Source: Basfia succiniciproducens (lineage in GTDB: Bacteria; Pseudomonadota; Gammaproteobacteria; Enterobacterales; Pasteurellaceae). Taken from it: a stretch of 64,000 nt of DNA. How positions within the stretch are numbered: position 1 is the first letter of the stretch; each line of letters begins with the position of its first letter. Where the stretch lies: contig NZ_CP015031.1 of the NCBI RefSeq assembly GCF_011455875.1, forward strand, positions 787,405-851,404. The letters are read 5' to 3'. Shown here in pieces: positions 39,853 through 49,134 of the stretch. The position numbers and the translations under genes were made by a program. The notes beneath the pieces are model-generated. The model had not been told where the DNA came from and searched no databases. It saw nothing but the letters and a program-made list of their open reading frames with translations.

Positions 39853-39882
39853 AAAAAATCGTGCTATTCTAGCACGATTTTT
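39853..39882 (-). terminator. Rho-independent terminator
   Basis: AAAAATCGTGCTA and TAGCACGATTTTT form an A/T-flanked stem just after the lipoprotein gene stop (39910) and before the prfA start, so it separates the two units. Confidence 0.75.
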
Positions 39883-39909
39883 CATAATTTTGACAAGATT
39901 GAAAAATTT

Positions 39910-40374
39910 TTAGCGCAACGCCGTGAACTTATTCGGCATGTCCCGAATAACGGATTCAATAGGATAAGTTTTTAAATTTACCGAATTAACGGCGCTCAAA
40001 CAAGCGAGAATCGGCTCTAGGATCTCATTTTCTTTTTGTTGAGGAAAATAAAAGAAATTCATCACCGTTTGCTGGATTTTAGAACAGTTTACCGATAATA
40101 AATATGAATAACCTTTTTGAGAAATAATGGAATATTTGTCCGTTTTGCCGTTTTTTATTTGGTAACTTTTCTTTTTATGGGAACGTAGGTTCTCATTGTT
40201 CGCCAATTTAGAATCAATGCAGGAAATAAATTCCCGGCTATCCTTACTTGTTGTTCCGACAATCAGTTTTGGTTTATTGCTTTTTTCTACATCTAACGAT
40301 TGAGACGGTTTTGCCGAACAACCGCTTAACACCACCATAAGTGCTATCAAAATTCCTTTTTGCCACTTAAACAT
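39910..40374 (-). CDS. Hypothetical lipoprotein
   Basis: 154 residues. The signal peptide MFKWQKGILIALMVVLSGC ends in a lipobox (Cys19, +2 Ser), so outer-membrane lipidation is likely. The mature part is basic, with cysteines in FISCID, SVNCSK and LACLS. I recognise no domain. It is flanked by two terminators, so it is a single-gene unit between fabA and prfA. Confidence 0.65.
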   Translation of the reverse strand: MFKWQKGILIALMVVLSGCSAKPSQSLDVEKSNKPKLIVGTTSKDSREFISCIDSKLANNENLRSHKKKSYQIKNGKTDKYSIISQKGYSYLLSVNCSKIQQTVMNFFYFPQQKENEILEPILACLSAVNSVNLKTYPIESVIRDMPNKFTALR

Positions 40375-40511
40375 GGAAATTCCCCAATAAATTCAATTTA
40401 AAATTCCGTATGATTTTACTGAAAAATTTAGTTTATACAGCAAGAAATTTTTTATTTTGCGAAACGGATCACAGCTTTTTTAAGGACAGTTTATCACTAT
40501 TGAATGAAAAC

Positions 40512-40548
40512 AAAAAAATCGCTTACGGGAACCCATAAGCGATTTTTT
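40512..40548 (-). terminator. Rho-independent terminator of fabA
   Basis: AAAAAATCGCTTA and TAAGCGATTTTTT form a 13-bp stem around a GGGAACCC-like loop, followed by Ts on the minus strand. It lies 19 bp after the fabA stop. Confidence 0.8.
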
Positions 40549-40566
40549 ATCAATAAGTTAAACGGA

Positions 40567-41100
40567 TTAGAATGTTGACGTATCCTGAAATAAACCGACT
40601 TTTAAATCCGTTGCGGTATAAATAACTCTGCCGTCAACTTCCACTTCACCGTCAGCCAAACCCATCACCAATTTGCGGTTAATAACACGTTTTAAATGAA
40701 TGCGATAAATAACTTTTTTCGCCGTCGGCAGAATTTGCCCGGTAAATTTCACTTCGCCCACACCCAATGCACGGCCTTTACCTTCACCGCCAATCCAGCC
40801 TAAATAAAAACCGACCAATTGCCACATTGCATCTAAACCTAAACAGCCCGGCATCACCGGATCACCGATAAAATGGCAACCGAAAAAGAATAAATCCGGT
40901 TTGATATCCAGTTCGGCTTCCACATAACCTTTGCCGTAATTACCGCCAGTTTCGTTCATCTCAATAACCCGATCCATCATTAGCATGGTCGGCGCCGGGA
41001 GTTGCGGCCCTTTCGGACCAAATAATTCGCCGCGACCGGAGGCTAATAAATCCTCATAAGTATATGAGCTTTTTTTATTTAGTGTACAACTGTCAGTCAT
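40567..41100 (-). CDS. fabA: 3-hydroxyacyl-ACP dehydratase/isomerase FabA
   Basis: 177 residues. The hot-dog-fold active site is intact: [20 protein letters not shown] places His76 and Asp90. It dehydrates 3-hydroxydecanoyl-ACP and isomerises the trans-2 product to cis-3, which starts unsaturated fatty-acid synthesis. It is next to the Lon-like protease gene, as in E. coli (fabA-ycbZ). Confidence 0.96.
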   Translation of the reverse strand: MTDSCTLNKKSSYTYEDLLASGRGELFGPKGPQLPAPTMLMMDRVIEMNETGGNYGKGYVEAELDIKPDLFFFGCHFIGDPVMPGCLGLDAMWQLVGFYLGWIGGEGKGRALGVGEVKFTGQILPTAKKVIYRIHLKRVINRKLVMGLADGEVEVDGRVIYTATDLKVGLFQDTSTF

Positions 41101-41255
41101 TTTTAACTTTCCTTAATATATTAGAATTAGCAGATATTAGCTATACAGCTAACCATTCGAAGCATTCTAGCAAAGTTAATTTTTATTTTAAATAGCTAAC
41201 AAGTGTTCGCTCAATCTGTTCAGACCAGTTAAGCAACAAAGGTCAAATATTTTTA

Positions 41256-43028
41256 TTATTTCCGTCCGAATAGTAAACCCCAGAATCCGCGAGATAAATG
41301 ATCCGTGCGCTGTTCGATACGCCGCGCGATTAACCGGGAAATAGGTTCGTTATCGCCGTTATAGCTTTTATCTTCTTCCGTTAAATCCCGTTGGAATAAA
41401 ATTTTGCTGGCTTGATAAACATCTTCTACCGCCCAAACAAAAAATCGGCGATTTTTGACCGCAGTTATCACCTCTATCGAAAGACTTAACTGATGAATGA
41501 CTGACGCAGGAATAATCACTCCTTGTTCGCCGGTCAATCCTCTACGTTCGCAAATAGCAAAAAATCCTTCGATTTTTTCATTCACTCCGCCCACAGAATG
41601 TACCAAGCCGAACTGATCGATTGCACCGGTAATTGCAACGGATTGTGAAACAGGCAAATCCGCTAAGGCGCTGGTTAATGCGCAAAATGCAGCTAATGAA
41701 GCGCTATCTCCGTCAATTTCCGCATAAGATTGTTCAAATACTAAGGAGGCGGAAAACGGCAGTTGTGAAGGTAGCTCCAAAATATTCGCCAAGCAATTTT
41801 GTGCAATGATCATGCCTTTGCTGTGTATATTACCTGCCAATTCACTTTTACGATCCACATCGGTAATTTCACCTTCACCGAATTGCACAATACAGCTTAA
41901 CCTTGACGGCTCACCAAAAGATGTCGGCGTACCTTGATATTCAATTACCGAAAGTCCGTTAATTTGACCGATTGCCTCCCCTTCCGTCGGAATGAAAACC
42001 TGCTCATGCAAAATATCATCGTAAGTTCTGTCCCGTAAAAAGCTATGCTGCATAGCGGTGATTTGAAAAACTTTCTCAAAATCCACCGCACTTAGTTCAG
42101 TTCCCGTACAGACTAATACTGCTTTGCTCAGTAAATTTTTAAGCATTAACGGTGAAATATTAATCACTGCGCGATCTTCGCTTTCCCGTACATATAATTG
42201 ATATAAACGCTCTACTCCCTTATCGCTTATTGACGGGAAATCATATTGTTTTGCCAATGTCCGCACATATTGCACCCATTTGACTTTTTGCGCCGGCTCT
42301 TCAAGAGAGAAATAGCTTTCTAATTCGGAATAATCACCCAACCCGAAAAGCTCTGTTTCCAATTCCGAAAATGCGGCTAATTCTTCTCGCGAACCCAATA
42401 ACACGACTTTAAGCTCAAGAGGATAACTCGGAATATGGCAAGGCAGAGGTTTAAACGGATGCATTGAGTACCAATCAAAAGTCTGCGTAGTTAAAATATG
42501 TTTTAACCGACACCAAATATCAAAACGAGCCAATAATCCTGCGACGGAAAGAATTAAAACGCCGCCGTTCAGTTGATGCACAAGCCCGGCATTCAATTGA
42601 ATATCCTTAGATATAGGATGCACCAACAAGGAACCGAACAGTTGGTTTTCATCAAAATAAAGCGCGATACCTACTTGTTTTATGGCGGCAAAATTATCTT
42701 CCTTTGATTGCGCCGGTTCTACGGAAATTCTTGCAAAGGAAAAACTGTCCGCCTGTTCAATAAAGTAATTTACCCCTTTAACCAGGGAATTCTGCGGTAA
42801 CAAAGATTGAATATAATCGGCTAATAACGGCGCATATTCCGCCTGATCATCGGCTTTTAACACCAATAAACTGCGGTGAGAATTTTGCAAAAATTGTTGA
42901 ATTGCCGAATTTGCCCGAGGTTGTAAATCAAAAAATGAAATTGACTGTTCCGGAATATCGGCAAGTTCCAAAGTCGGCATGAGATGCTGCCAACTTAAAA
43001 GTTGTTCGGATGATAAAGATAAATTCAC
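41256..43028 (-). CDS. Lon-like ATP-dependent protease family protein (LonH/YcbZ type)
   Basis: 590 residues. The C-terminal Lon protease domain has the Ser-Lys dyad: Ser at about 441 in IDGDSASLAAF and Lys at about 484 in GGVNEKIEGFF, 43 residues apart as in Lon. The N-terminal half lies where the AAA module should be, but no intact Walker A (GxxGxGK) is seen; SLLVLKADDQAEYAPLLADY is at that place. ATP dependence is therefore doubtful. It belongs to the fabA-linked YcbZ group, whose substrates are unclear. The matP gene is divergent with 160 bp between starts. Confidence 0.85.
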   Translation of the reverse strand: MNLSLSSEQLLSWQHLMPTLELADIPEQSISFFDLQPRANSAIQQFLQNSHRSLLVLKADDQAEYAPLLADYIQSLLPQNSLVKGVNYFIEQADSFSFARISVEPAQSKEDNFAAIKQVGIALYFDENQLFGSLLVHPISKDIQLNAGLVHQLNGGVLILSVAGLLARFDIWCRLKHILTTQTFDWYSMHPFKPLPCHIPSYPLELKVVLLGSREELAAFSELETELFGLGDYSELESYFSLEEPAQKVKWVQYVRTLAKQYDFPSISDKGVERLYQLYVRESEDRAVINISPLMLKNLLSKAVLVCTGTELSAVDFEKVFQITAMQHSFLRDRTYDDILHEQVFIPTEGEAIGQINGLSVIEYQGTPTSFGEPSRLSCIVQFGEGEITDVDRKSELAGNIHSKGMIIAQNCLANILELPSQLPFSASLVFEQSYAEIDGDSASLAAFCALTSALADLPVSQSVAITGAIDQFGLVHSVGGVNEKIEGFFAICERRGLTGEQGVIIPASVIHQLSLSIEVITAVKNRRFFVWAVEDVYQASKILFQRDLTEEDKSYNGDNEPISRLIARRIEQRTDHLSRGFWGLLFGRK

Positions 43029-43188
43029 AAGTATGCTCTTTTGTCTTACTTAAAAATTAGAATTTTGCATTATCGCATAAATCCTGTCGCTTCGCCCGAT
43101 CAAGATGAAAAATTTACTAGAAAAAGTGAGTCAAAAATCGTAATATGATGTTCAGTTACCTTGTCACTTAGCAATGGAGAACCTATCC

Positions 43189-43638
43189 ATGAAGTATCAA
43201 AAATTAGAAAATCAAGAAGCGCATTGGAAATGGTTGTATTTAATTAAAAAAAATCGTGAAGGCGAGAATATTACCCGTTATGAAGAACGCAGTTTGCAGC
43301 AAAGCAAAGTGCATGATTTATTAGAAAGCCAGAATTATCCTGAAAAAATTGAAGAATGGATAGCCAATCATATGGCTGAATCGTTGATTATCAAATTAGA
43401 TCAGGCGATTCGCGCCAGACGTAAACGTTTCTTTAACGCGGAAAAATTATCCACGAAGAAAAAATCTATTGATTTAGAATATGGGGTTTGGTTACGCCTT
43501 TCCAAATATTCAAAAAAGATGAAAATGACACTTTCCGAAACCATCACCTATATGATCGACGAGCGGGAAAGCAAAGCGTTGTATGAAAGCCAGATGTCGG
43601 CAATGAAGGCAGGATTAAAAGATCTGTTAAACAAATAG
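43189..43638 (+). CDS. matP: Macrodomain Ter protein MatP
   Basis: 149 residues from ATG 43189, with GGAGA about 8 nt upstream; ATG 43174 lies before that site and is rejected. The N-terminal four-helix part (MKYQKLENQEAHWKWLYL) and the C-terminal ribbon-helix-helix (SIDLEYGVWLRLSKYSKKMK) are typical. It binds matS sites and organises the terminus region with ZapB. I saw no clear matS-like site in this window. The fabA/lon-like/matP neighbourhood matches E. coli. Confidence 0.93.
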   Translation: MKYQKLENQEAHWKWLYLIKKNREGENITRYEERSLQQSKVHDLLESQNYPEKIEEWIANHMAESLIIKLDQAIRARRKRFFNAEKLSTKKKSIDLEYGVWLRLSKYSKKMKMTLSETITYMIDERESKALYESQMSAMKAGLKDLLNK

Positions 43639-43684
43639 TGCGGTGCATTTTTCCAAATTTTTATATAAAAAAGCAAAAAAAAAA

Positions 43685-43708
43685 AAACGATGACTTAAAT
43701 CATCGTTT
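43685..43708. terminator. Bidirectional terminator between matP and pyruvate kinase gene
   Basis: AAACGATGA and TCATCGTTT form a 9-bp stem with A-run and T-run on the two sides, between two convergent genes. Confidence 0.85.
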
Positions 43709-43732
43709 TTTTATCATCATTGGATAGGAATA

Positions 43733-45172
43733 TTATTCAACGATCAATGTACGGCAAAGGTTAGTGCCGCTAGAACTGCTTGCGTCGCCCTGAGTTAATA
43801 ACACTAAATCGCCTGACACTAAGAAACCTTCGTCTTTTAATAATTGAACCGCCGCTGTCGCACCTTCTGAGGTACGGCTGTCTTTATCAAAATGAACCGG
43901 TGTCACACCACGATATAATGCGCATAAGTTTAATGTAGATTCGTTACGTGACAATGCAAAGATTGGTAAACCGGAACTAATGCGAGACATTAAACGAGCA
44001 GTACGACCGCTACTTGTTAATGTGATAATCGCCGCTACGCCTCTCATGTGGTTTGCCGCATACATTGCAGACATCGCAACAGATTCTTCAATAGACTCGA
44101 ATTGAACGTTCATACGATGTTTAGACACATTAATGCTTGGCATTTTCTCCGCACCTAACGCAACTTTCGCCATCGCCGCAACAGTTTCCGCCGGATATTG
44201 ACCAGCCGCGGTTTCAGCAGAAAGCATTACCGCATCGGTACCGTCCAATACTGCGTTAGCTACGTCCATTACTTCCGCACGAGTCGGCATAGGATTGCTA
44301 ATCATTGATTCCATCATTTGAGTTGCGGTAATAACAACACGATTTAACTGACGTGAACGACGGATTAATTTTTTCTGAACACCGACTAATTCCGGATCAC
44401 CGATTTCAACACCTAAGTCACCGCGCGCAACCATGATTACGTCCGCCGCATTGATGATATCGTCCATTGCTTCATCCGTTTCAACTGTTTCGGCACGTTC
44501 TACTTTCGCAACGATTTTCGCATCCAAGCCCGCATCTTTTGCTAATTGACGGGCGTAGTTTAAATCCGCGCTTGAACGCGGGAAAGATACGGCAAGGTAA
44601 TCCACACCGATACGCGCCGCAGTAATGATATCCGCTTTATCTTTTTCGGTTAATGCATCGGCAGATAAACCGCCGCCTAATTTGTTAATGCCTTTATTAT
44701 TTGATAGTGGGCCACCGACCGTTACTTCGGTGAATACTTTTGCACCTTCGGTTGCCAATACTTTCAATTGAACTCGACCGTCATCTAATAATAAGATATC
44801 GCCCGGAACCACATCTTGCGGTAATGTTTTATAGTCTAAACCAACCGCTTCCTGGTTACCTTCACCTTTAGGCATCTCTGCGTCTAAAATGAATTTATCA
44901 CCGATATTTAAGAAAATTTTGCCTTCTTTAAAAGTAGAAACACGGATTTTAGGGCCTTGTAAGTCACCTAAGATTGCTACGTGTTTACCTAATTTATGAG
45001 CGATTTCACGTACTTTTTCAGCACGACCGATATGATCTTCGGGCGTACCGTGGGAGAAGTTCATACGTACAACGTTTGCACCGGCAGCAATGATTTTTTC
45101 TAAATTATTGCCTTTGTCTGTTGCAGGCCCCATTGTACATACGATTTTCGTTCTTCTTAATCTTCTGGACAT
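43733..45172 (-). CDS. pyk: Pyruvate kinase (PykA type)
   Basis: 479 residues from ATG 45172 ([20 protein letters not shown]); the open frame above it is promoter and leader. Motifs: [11 protein letters not shown], the active-site segment [13 protein letters not shown] with Lys, [13 protein letters not shown], and [10 protein letters not shown]. It makes pyruvate and ATP from phosphoenolpyruvate. Length and the start [10 protein letters not shown] fit E. coli PykA more than PykF. A -10-like TATAAT lies on the minus strand at 45272-45277. Confidence 0.93.
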   Translation of the reverse strand: MSRRLRRTKIVCTMGPATDKGNNLEKIIAAGANVVRMNFSHGTPEDHIGRAEKVREIAHKLGKHVAILGDLQGPKIRVSTFKEGKIFLNIGDKFILDAEMPKGEGNQEAVGLDYKTLPQDVVPGDILLLDDGRVQLKVLATEGAKVFTEVTVGGPLSNNKGINKLGGGLSADALTEKDKADIITAARIGVDYLAVSFPRSSADLNYARQLAKDAGLDAKIVAKVERAETVETDEAMDDIINAADVIMVARGDLGVEIGDPELVGVQKKLIRRSRQLNRVVITATQMMESMISNPMPTRAEVMDVANAVLDGTDAVMLSAETAAGQYPAETVAAMAKVALGAEKMPSINVSKHRMNVQFESIEESVAMSAMYAANHMRGVAAIITLTSSGRTARLMSRISSGLPIFALSRNESTLNLCALYRGVTPVHFDKDSRTSEGATAAVQLLKDEGFLVSGDLVLLTQGDASSSSGTNLCRTLIVE

Positions 45173-45379
45173 TAAATACTCCGTAAATATTTTATTTGTT
45201 TGATTTAAATAACCTTTTTTCATGTTACTGCTAAATACTAAAAAACAGCCATGAAGAAAAAACTGCGCTGTATTATACGCTGAAATTGTGAGTAAAGCGA
45301 TAGAAATAATCAAATTTCCCTTTGACTTTTATATAAAAATCTTATTAGATCCATCCATATGTATTTGTTAGGAGTCAGA

Positions 45380-45847
45380 ATGAAAATTTTTATTATGCGC
45401 CATGGTGAAGCCGAGATGTTGGCAAAATCTGATAAAGCCCGTCATCTTACCGAAAATGGTAAAAATCAAGCCTTGCAGCAAGGTTTGTGGCTGAAATCTA
45501 ACAACATAAATTTAGACCTCGTTATTGTAAGCCCCTATGCCAGAGCGATCGAAACATTGGATCAAATTAATCAGGCTTATGACAACAATTTAACCGATAA
45601 AACGGAAATTTGGGACGGCTTAACCCCTTATGGCGATGCCGAAATGATTTCCGATTATTTAGCCACGATCGCAGAAGAACAACCGGAAATGTCCATTTTG
45701 TTGGTTTCACACTTGCCGTTAGTCGGTGAAATTGTTGCCGAACTATGCGGGAAAAATCCGATAAGTTATCATGCCGCTACAATCGCTCAAATCGAATGGG
45801 ACACGGAAAAAGGCGTTATCGAACAAATTAAATATTACGGACGATAA
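45380..45847 (+). CDS. sixA: Phosphohistidine phosphatase SixA
   Basis: 155 residues from ATG 45380, preceded by AGGAG 5 nt upstream; the in-frame ATG 45359 lies before that site. Motifs: MKIFIMRHGEAEM (phosphohistidine) and LLVSHLPLVGEIV. It removes phosphate from histidine phospho-carrier domains such as ArcB or NPr in E. coli. It is followed by tRNA-Val. Confidence 0.9.
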   Translation: MKIFIMRHGEAEMLAKSDKARHLTENGKNQALQQGLWLKSNNINLDLVIVSPYARAIETLDQINQAYDNNLTDKTEIWDGLTPYGDAEMISDYLATIAEEQPEMSILLVSHLPLVGEIVAELCGKNPISYHAATIAQIEWDTEKGVIEQIKYYGR

Positions 45848-45895
45848 AATTTTGTTTAAAAAATTAGCAAACTGTTCGTAATTGTAAAAAAACTC

Positions 45896-45925
45896 TTGAG
45901 ATAATCACCAAAAATAGCTTATTAT
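45896..45925 (+). promoter_or_regulatory. Promoter of tRNA-Val
   Basis: TTGAGA (45896-45901) and TATTAT (45920-45925) are 18 bp apart. The -10 ends 12 nt before the tRNA 5' end, and between them lies an uptake sequence (ACCGCACTT, 45928-45936). Confidence 0.65.
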
Positions 45926-45937
45926 TAACCGCACTTT

Positions 45938-46014
45938 GCGACTATAGCTCAGTTGGTTAGAGCACCACCTTGACATGGTGGGGGTCACTGGTTCGAGTCC
46001 AGCTAGTCGCACCA
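45938..46014 (+). tRNA. tRNA-Val (anticodon GAC)
   Basis: 77 nt with encoded CCA. The acceptor stem pairs GCGACTA with TAGTCGC; the D arm is GCTCAGTTGGTTAGAGC; the anticodon arm CCACC-TTGACAT-GGTGG gives GAC; the T arm contains GGTTCGAGTCC. It closely matches tRNA-Val(GAC) of E. coli. It is a single gene with its own promoter and terminator; no integrated element is attached. Confidence 0.97.
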
Positions 46015-46027
46015 TCAAATTCACGAT

Positions 46028-46055
46028 TCCCCGGTTTCAAAGCCGGGGATTTTTT
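46028..46055 (+). terminator. Rho-independent terminator of tRNA-Val
   Basis: TCCCCGG and CCGGGGA (with TTT/AAA extension) form the stem, followed by six Ts, 13 nt after the tRNA end. Confidence 0.85.
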
Positions 46056-46071
46056 ATATAAGCAGGAATAC

Positions 46072-46099
46072 AAAAAATGCCACTTTTGTGGCATTTTTT
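46072..46099 (-). terminator. Rho-independent terminator of oligopeptidase gene
   Basis: AAAAAATGCCAC and GTGGCATTTTTT form a stem around TTTT, followed by Ts on the minus strand, 15 bp after the prlC stop. Confidence 0.8.
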
Positions 46100-46113
46100 A
46101 TTTAAGACTTACC

Positions 46114-48153
46114 TTAGTTAGCAATACCCTTGTGGCGTAATAAAGCGTCTAGTGTCGGTTTGCGTCCGCGGAAACGTTCGAAGAGAACCATCGGTTCTTC
46201 CGATCCGCCTTTGGTCAGAATTTCGTCTAAATAAGATTTGCCGGTAACGGCATTAAAAATTCCCTCCTCTTCAAAACGGGAGAAAGCATCGGCTGAAAGT
46301 ACTTCCGCCCATAAGTAGCTGTAATAGCCCGCTGCGTAACCGCCGGAGAAAATATGCCCGAAACTATGAGGCGTTCTCGCCCAGTCAACGGCCTTTACCA
46401 CGGAAACCTGATCTTTTACCGCATTTAATGTATCTAAAATTTGGTTTGCTTTGCCCGGTTTGTAATTGTCATGCAAACGGAAATCAAAAATACCGAATTC
46501 TAACTGACGAAGTACAAACATAGCCGCATGGAAATTTTTTGCTTTTAATAATTGAGTTAGTTTTTCTTTCGGCAAAGGTTCGCCCGTTTGGTAATGACCG
46601 GAAATAAAGGCTAATGCCTCTTCTTCCCAACACCAATTTTCCATAAACTGACTCGGCAGCTCTACCGCATCCCAGGGTACACCGTTGATACCGGAAACAT
46701 CACCGATATCGACTTTGGTTAACATATGATGAATACCATGCCCGAATTCATGGAATAACGTAGTGACTTCATCATGAGTGAATAATGCCGGTTTATCGCC
46801 TACCGGCGCATTGAAATTACAGGTCAGATATGCCACCGGTTTTTGAAGCGACCCGTCCGCTTTAATTTTACGCCCGATACAATCATCCATCCAGGCGCCG
46901 CCGCGTTTATGCTCGCGTGCATAAAGATCTAAATAAAAGCTACCGCGAATTTCATCGGTTTCATCAATTAAATCAAAGAAACGGACATCTTTATGCCAGC
47001 AATCAACCCCTTGGCGTTCTACCGCCCGAATATTGAAAATACGCTTAATCAGCTCAAATAAACCTGAAATAACGCGTTGTTCCGGAAAATAAGGGCGCAG
47101 TTCTTCATCATTAATAGCATAAAGCGCTTGCTTTTCTTTTTCGCTGTAATAAGAAATATCCCATGGTTCCAATTCGGTGATAGCGAATTCTTTTTCACAG
47201 AAAGCATAAAGATCCGCTAATTCTTTTTCTCCCTGAGGTTTGGAACGCATTGCCAAATCGTCTAAAAAGCTTAATACCTGCGCCGGTGTTTCCGCCATTT
47301 TGGTAGCTAAAGAAAGCTCGGTATAACTATTGAAGCCCAGCAATTTCGCCAGTTCGACACGCAACGTAAGAATCTCTTCCATAATTGCGCTATTATCCCA
47401 TTTACCCGCATTCGGGCCTTGATCCGAAGCTCGGGTAACAAAAGCGCGATACATTTCTTCACGCAATTCACGGTTTTCGCAGTAAGTCAGAACCGGAATA
47501 TAGCTTGGGAATTCTAAGGTAAAACGGTAACCTTCCACACCTTTGTTTTGTGCCGACTGTTTTGCCGCTTGCAATGCGCTTTCCGGCAAGCCTTTGAGTT
47601 GTTCTTCGTCGGTAATGACTTTATCCCAGCCCATTGTCGCATCTAATACGTTATTGCTGAATTGCGAACTCAACTCCGATAAACGGCTGACAATTTCACC
47701 GTAGCGTTTTTGTTGTTCCGGCGGTAAAGAAATCCCGGATAATTTAAAATCGCGTAAGCTGTTTTCAACGGCTTTCTTTTGAGCCGGGCTGTAACCGGCA
47801 AATTCCGGGCTGTTTTTTAATTGTACATAAGCGTTGTACAAACCCTGATGTTGTCCGACCCAGGTACCGTATTCAGACAGCATAGGCAAACAGGCCTGAT
47901 AAGCATCACGTAATTCATTGCTGTTTTTTACCGAATTCAAATGACTTACCGGCGACCAGGCTTTGCTTAAACGATCATTCACTTCCGAAAGGGGTTGGCA
48001 GAAATTATCCCAACTCAACTGCGGTTGTTTTAACAGATTTTCTGTAGTTATGCGGCAATCTTGAATGAGTTGTTCGATAGCCGGTTGAATATGCTCCGGT
48101 TTAATTTTCGAAAATTGCGGTAACGGGGTGTTTTCCAGTAACGGGTTTGACAT
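46114..48153 (-). CDS. prlC: Oligopeptidase A (M3 metallopeptidase)
   Basis: 679 residues. The zinc motif HEFGHGIHHML (about residue 470) and the downstream Glu (GVPWDAVELPSQFMENW) are the M3 family signatures. It cleaves short peptides, including signal-peptide fragments, in the cytoplasm. It is a single leftward gene, divergent from the iron operon, with 207 bp between starts carrying an uptake sequence (about 48283). Confidence 0.95.
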   Translation of the reverse strand: MSNPLLENTPLPQFSKIKPEHIQPAIEQLIQDCRITTENLLKQPQLSWDNFCQPLSEVNDRLSKAWSPVSHLNSVKNSNELRDAYQACLPMLSEYGTWVGQHQGLYNAYVQLKNSPEFAGYSPAQKKAVENSLRDFKLSGISLPPEQQKRYGEIVSRLSELSSQFSNNVLDATMGWDKVITDEEQLKGLPESALQAAKQSAQNKGVEGYRFTLEFPSYIPVLTYCENRELREEMYRAFVTRASDQGPNAGKWDNSAIMEEILTLRVELAKLLGFNSYTELSLATKMAETPAQVLSFLDDLAMRSKPQGEKELADLYAFCEKEFAITELEPWDISYYSEKEKQALYAINDEELRPYFPEQRVISGLFELIKRIFNIRAVERQGVDCWHKDVRFFDLIDETDEIRGSFYLDLYAREHKRGGAWMDDCIGRKIKADGSLQKPVAYLTCNFNAPVGDKPALFTHDEVTTLFHEFGHGIHHMLTKVDIGDVSGINGVPWDAVELPSQFMENWCWEEEALAFISGHYQTGEPLPKEKLTQLLKAKNFHAAMFVLRQLEFGIFDFRLHDNYKPGKANQILDTLNAVKDQVSVVKAVDWARTPHSFGHIFSGGYAAGYYSYLWAEVLSADAFSRFEEEGIFNAVTGKSYLDEILTKGGSEEPMVLFERFRGRKPTLDALLRHKGIAN

Positions 48154-48339
48154 AAACTCTCCTTGAATTTATTACATCTGAGTTTTCATTAAGTATTTAG
48201 CTTAAATTGGGATTTATTCTATAAAATCAAGCTAGAAAACCCAATTCATCAATTTTTAATAAATTCTGCTTAAATTTCCACCGCACTTTTTTCTGACGGA
48301 TTGAATCCCATCGGCTTTTAAGCTAAAATTTTCCTCCCT

Positions 48340-48360
48340 TATTAATAATGAGAATAAATT
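48340..48360 (+). promoter_or_regulatory. Fur-box-like operator of the siderophore operon
   Basis: AATAATGAGAATAAATTTT matches the Fur consensus GATAATGATAATCATTATC well in its first 12 bases and poorly in its last third. It abuts the TTG start of the first iron-transport gene, a usual site for iron repression. Confidence 0.5.
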
Positions 48361-49125
48361 TTGTTTCAATTAGAACAGGCATCATTCGCTATTCCTAACC
48401 GTGCATTACTTGCACCGACTACGCTTACTTTCCGCCGAGGTAAAGTATATGGACTTATCGGGCATAACGGCTCGGGGAAATCCACCTTAATCAAACTGAT
48501 GGCAAAGCAAAATCCGCTGTCATCAGGAGAAATTTTTGTGCGAGGGAAAGCATTGCGGCATTGGGGAAGCCGTGAATTTGCCCGTGAAGTCGCCTATCTT
48601 CCGCAACATCTCCCCACAGCTACCCAGCTGACGGCGCGGGAATTGATTCAAATGGGACGTTATGCCTGGAACGGGTTGCTGAAAAGTAATAAGGAAAAAG
48701 ATAAAAGTGCGGTGGAAAATGCATTAATTTTAACCCATACGGAAAAATTCGCCGAACAGCAAATCGATGTACTTTCGGGCGGCGAACGCCAACGAATCTG
48801 GCTTGCCATGCTGCTTGCGCAACAAAGTAATTTTTTATTATTAGACGAGCCCCTTGCAGCCCTTGATATTGCTCACCAAGTAGAGGTGATGAAATTAATT
48901 AAAAAATTAAGCCTAGAACTTAATTTAGGCGTGGTAATTGTTATTCATGATGTCAATCTTGCCGCCGCATTTTGTGATGAACTGGTAGCGTTACATAGCG
49001 GTAAATTATTGGTAAAAGGTACGCCCGGACAAATCATGACGACAGAAACCTTACAACGTATTTACGGTTTGGAATTAAATGTGATACCTCATCCTCAAAC
49101 TCAGGTACCGGTTGTATTTTATTAA
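48361..49125 (+). CDS. fhuC: Ferric siderophore ABC transporter, ATPase (FhuC type)
   Basis: 254 residues beginning at TTG 48361: an in-frame TAA lies two codons upstream (48355-48357), so no ATG is possible, and TGAGA 7 nt upstream can serve as ribosome site. Walker A GLIGHNGSGKST, signature [17 protein letters not shown], Walker B FLLLDEPLAALD, H-loop VIVIHDVNLAAAF. It powers import of hydroxamate-type ferric siderophores with the two following genes. The TTG start overlaps the Fur-like site. Confidence 0.85.
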   Translation: MFQLEQASFAIPNRALLAPTTLTFRRGKVYGLIGHNGSGKSTLIKLMAKQNPLSSGEIFVRGKALRHWGSREFAREVAYLPQHLPTATQLTARELIQMGRYAWNGLLKSNKEKDKSAVENALILTHTEKFAEQQIDVLSGGERQRIWLAMLLAQQSNFLLLDEPLAALDIAHQVEVMKLIKKLSLELNLGVVIVIHDVNLAAAFCDELVALHSGKLLVKGTPGQIMTTETLQRIYGLELNVIPHPQTQVPVVFY

Positions 49126-49134
49126 GATATATTT

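Noticed and set aside
45173..45313. Longer N-terminus of pyruvate kinase
   Set aside because: The stretch contains a -10-like TATAAT and no conserved residues; [10 protein letters not shown] is the expected start.
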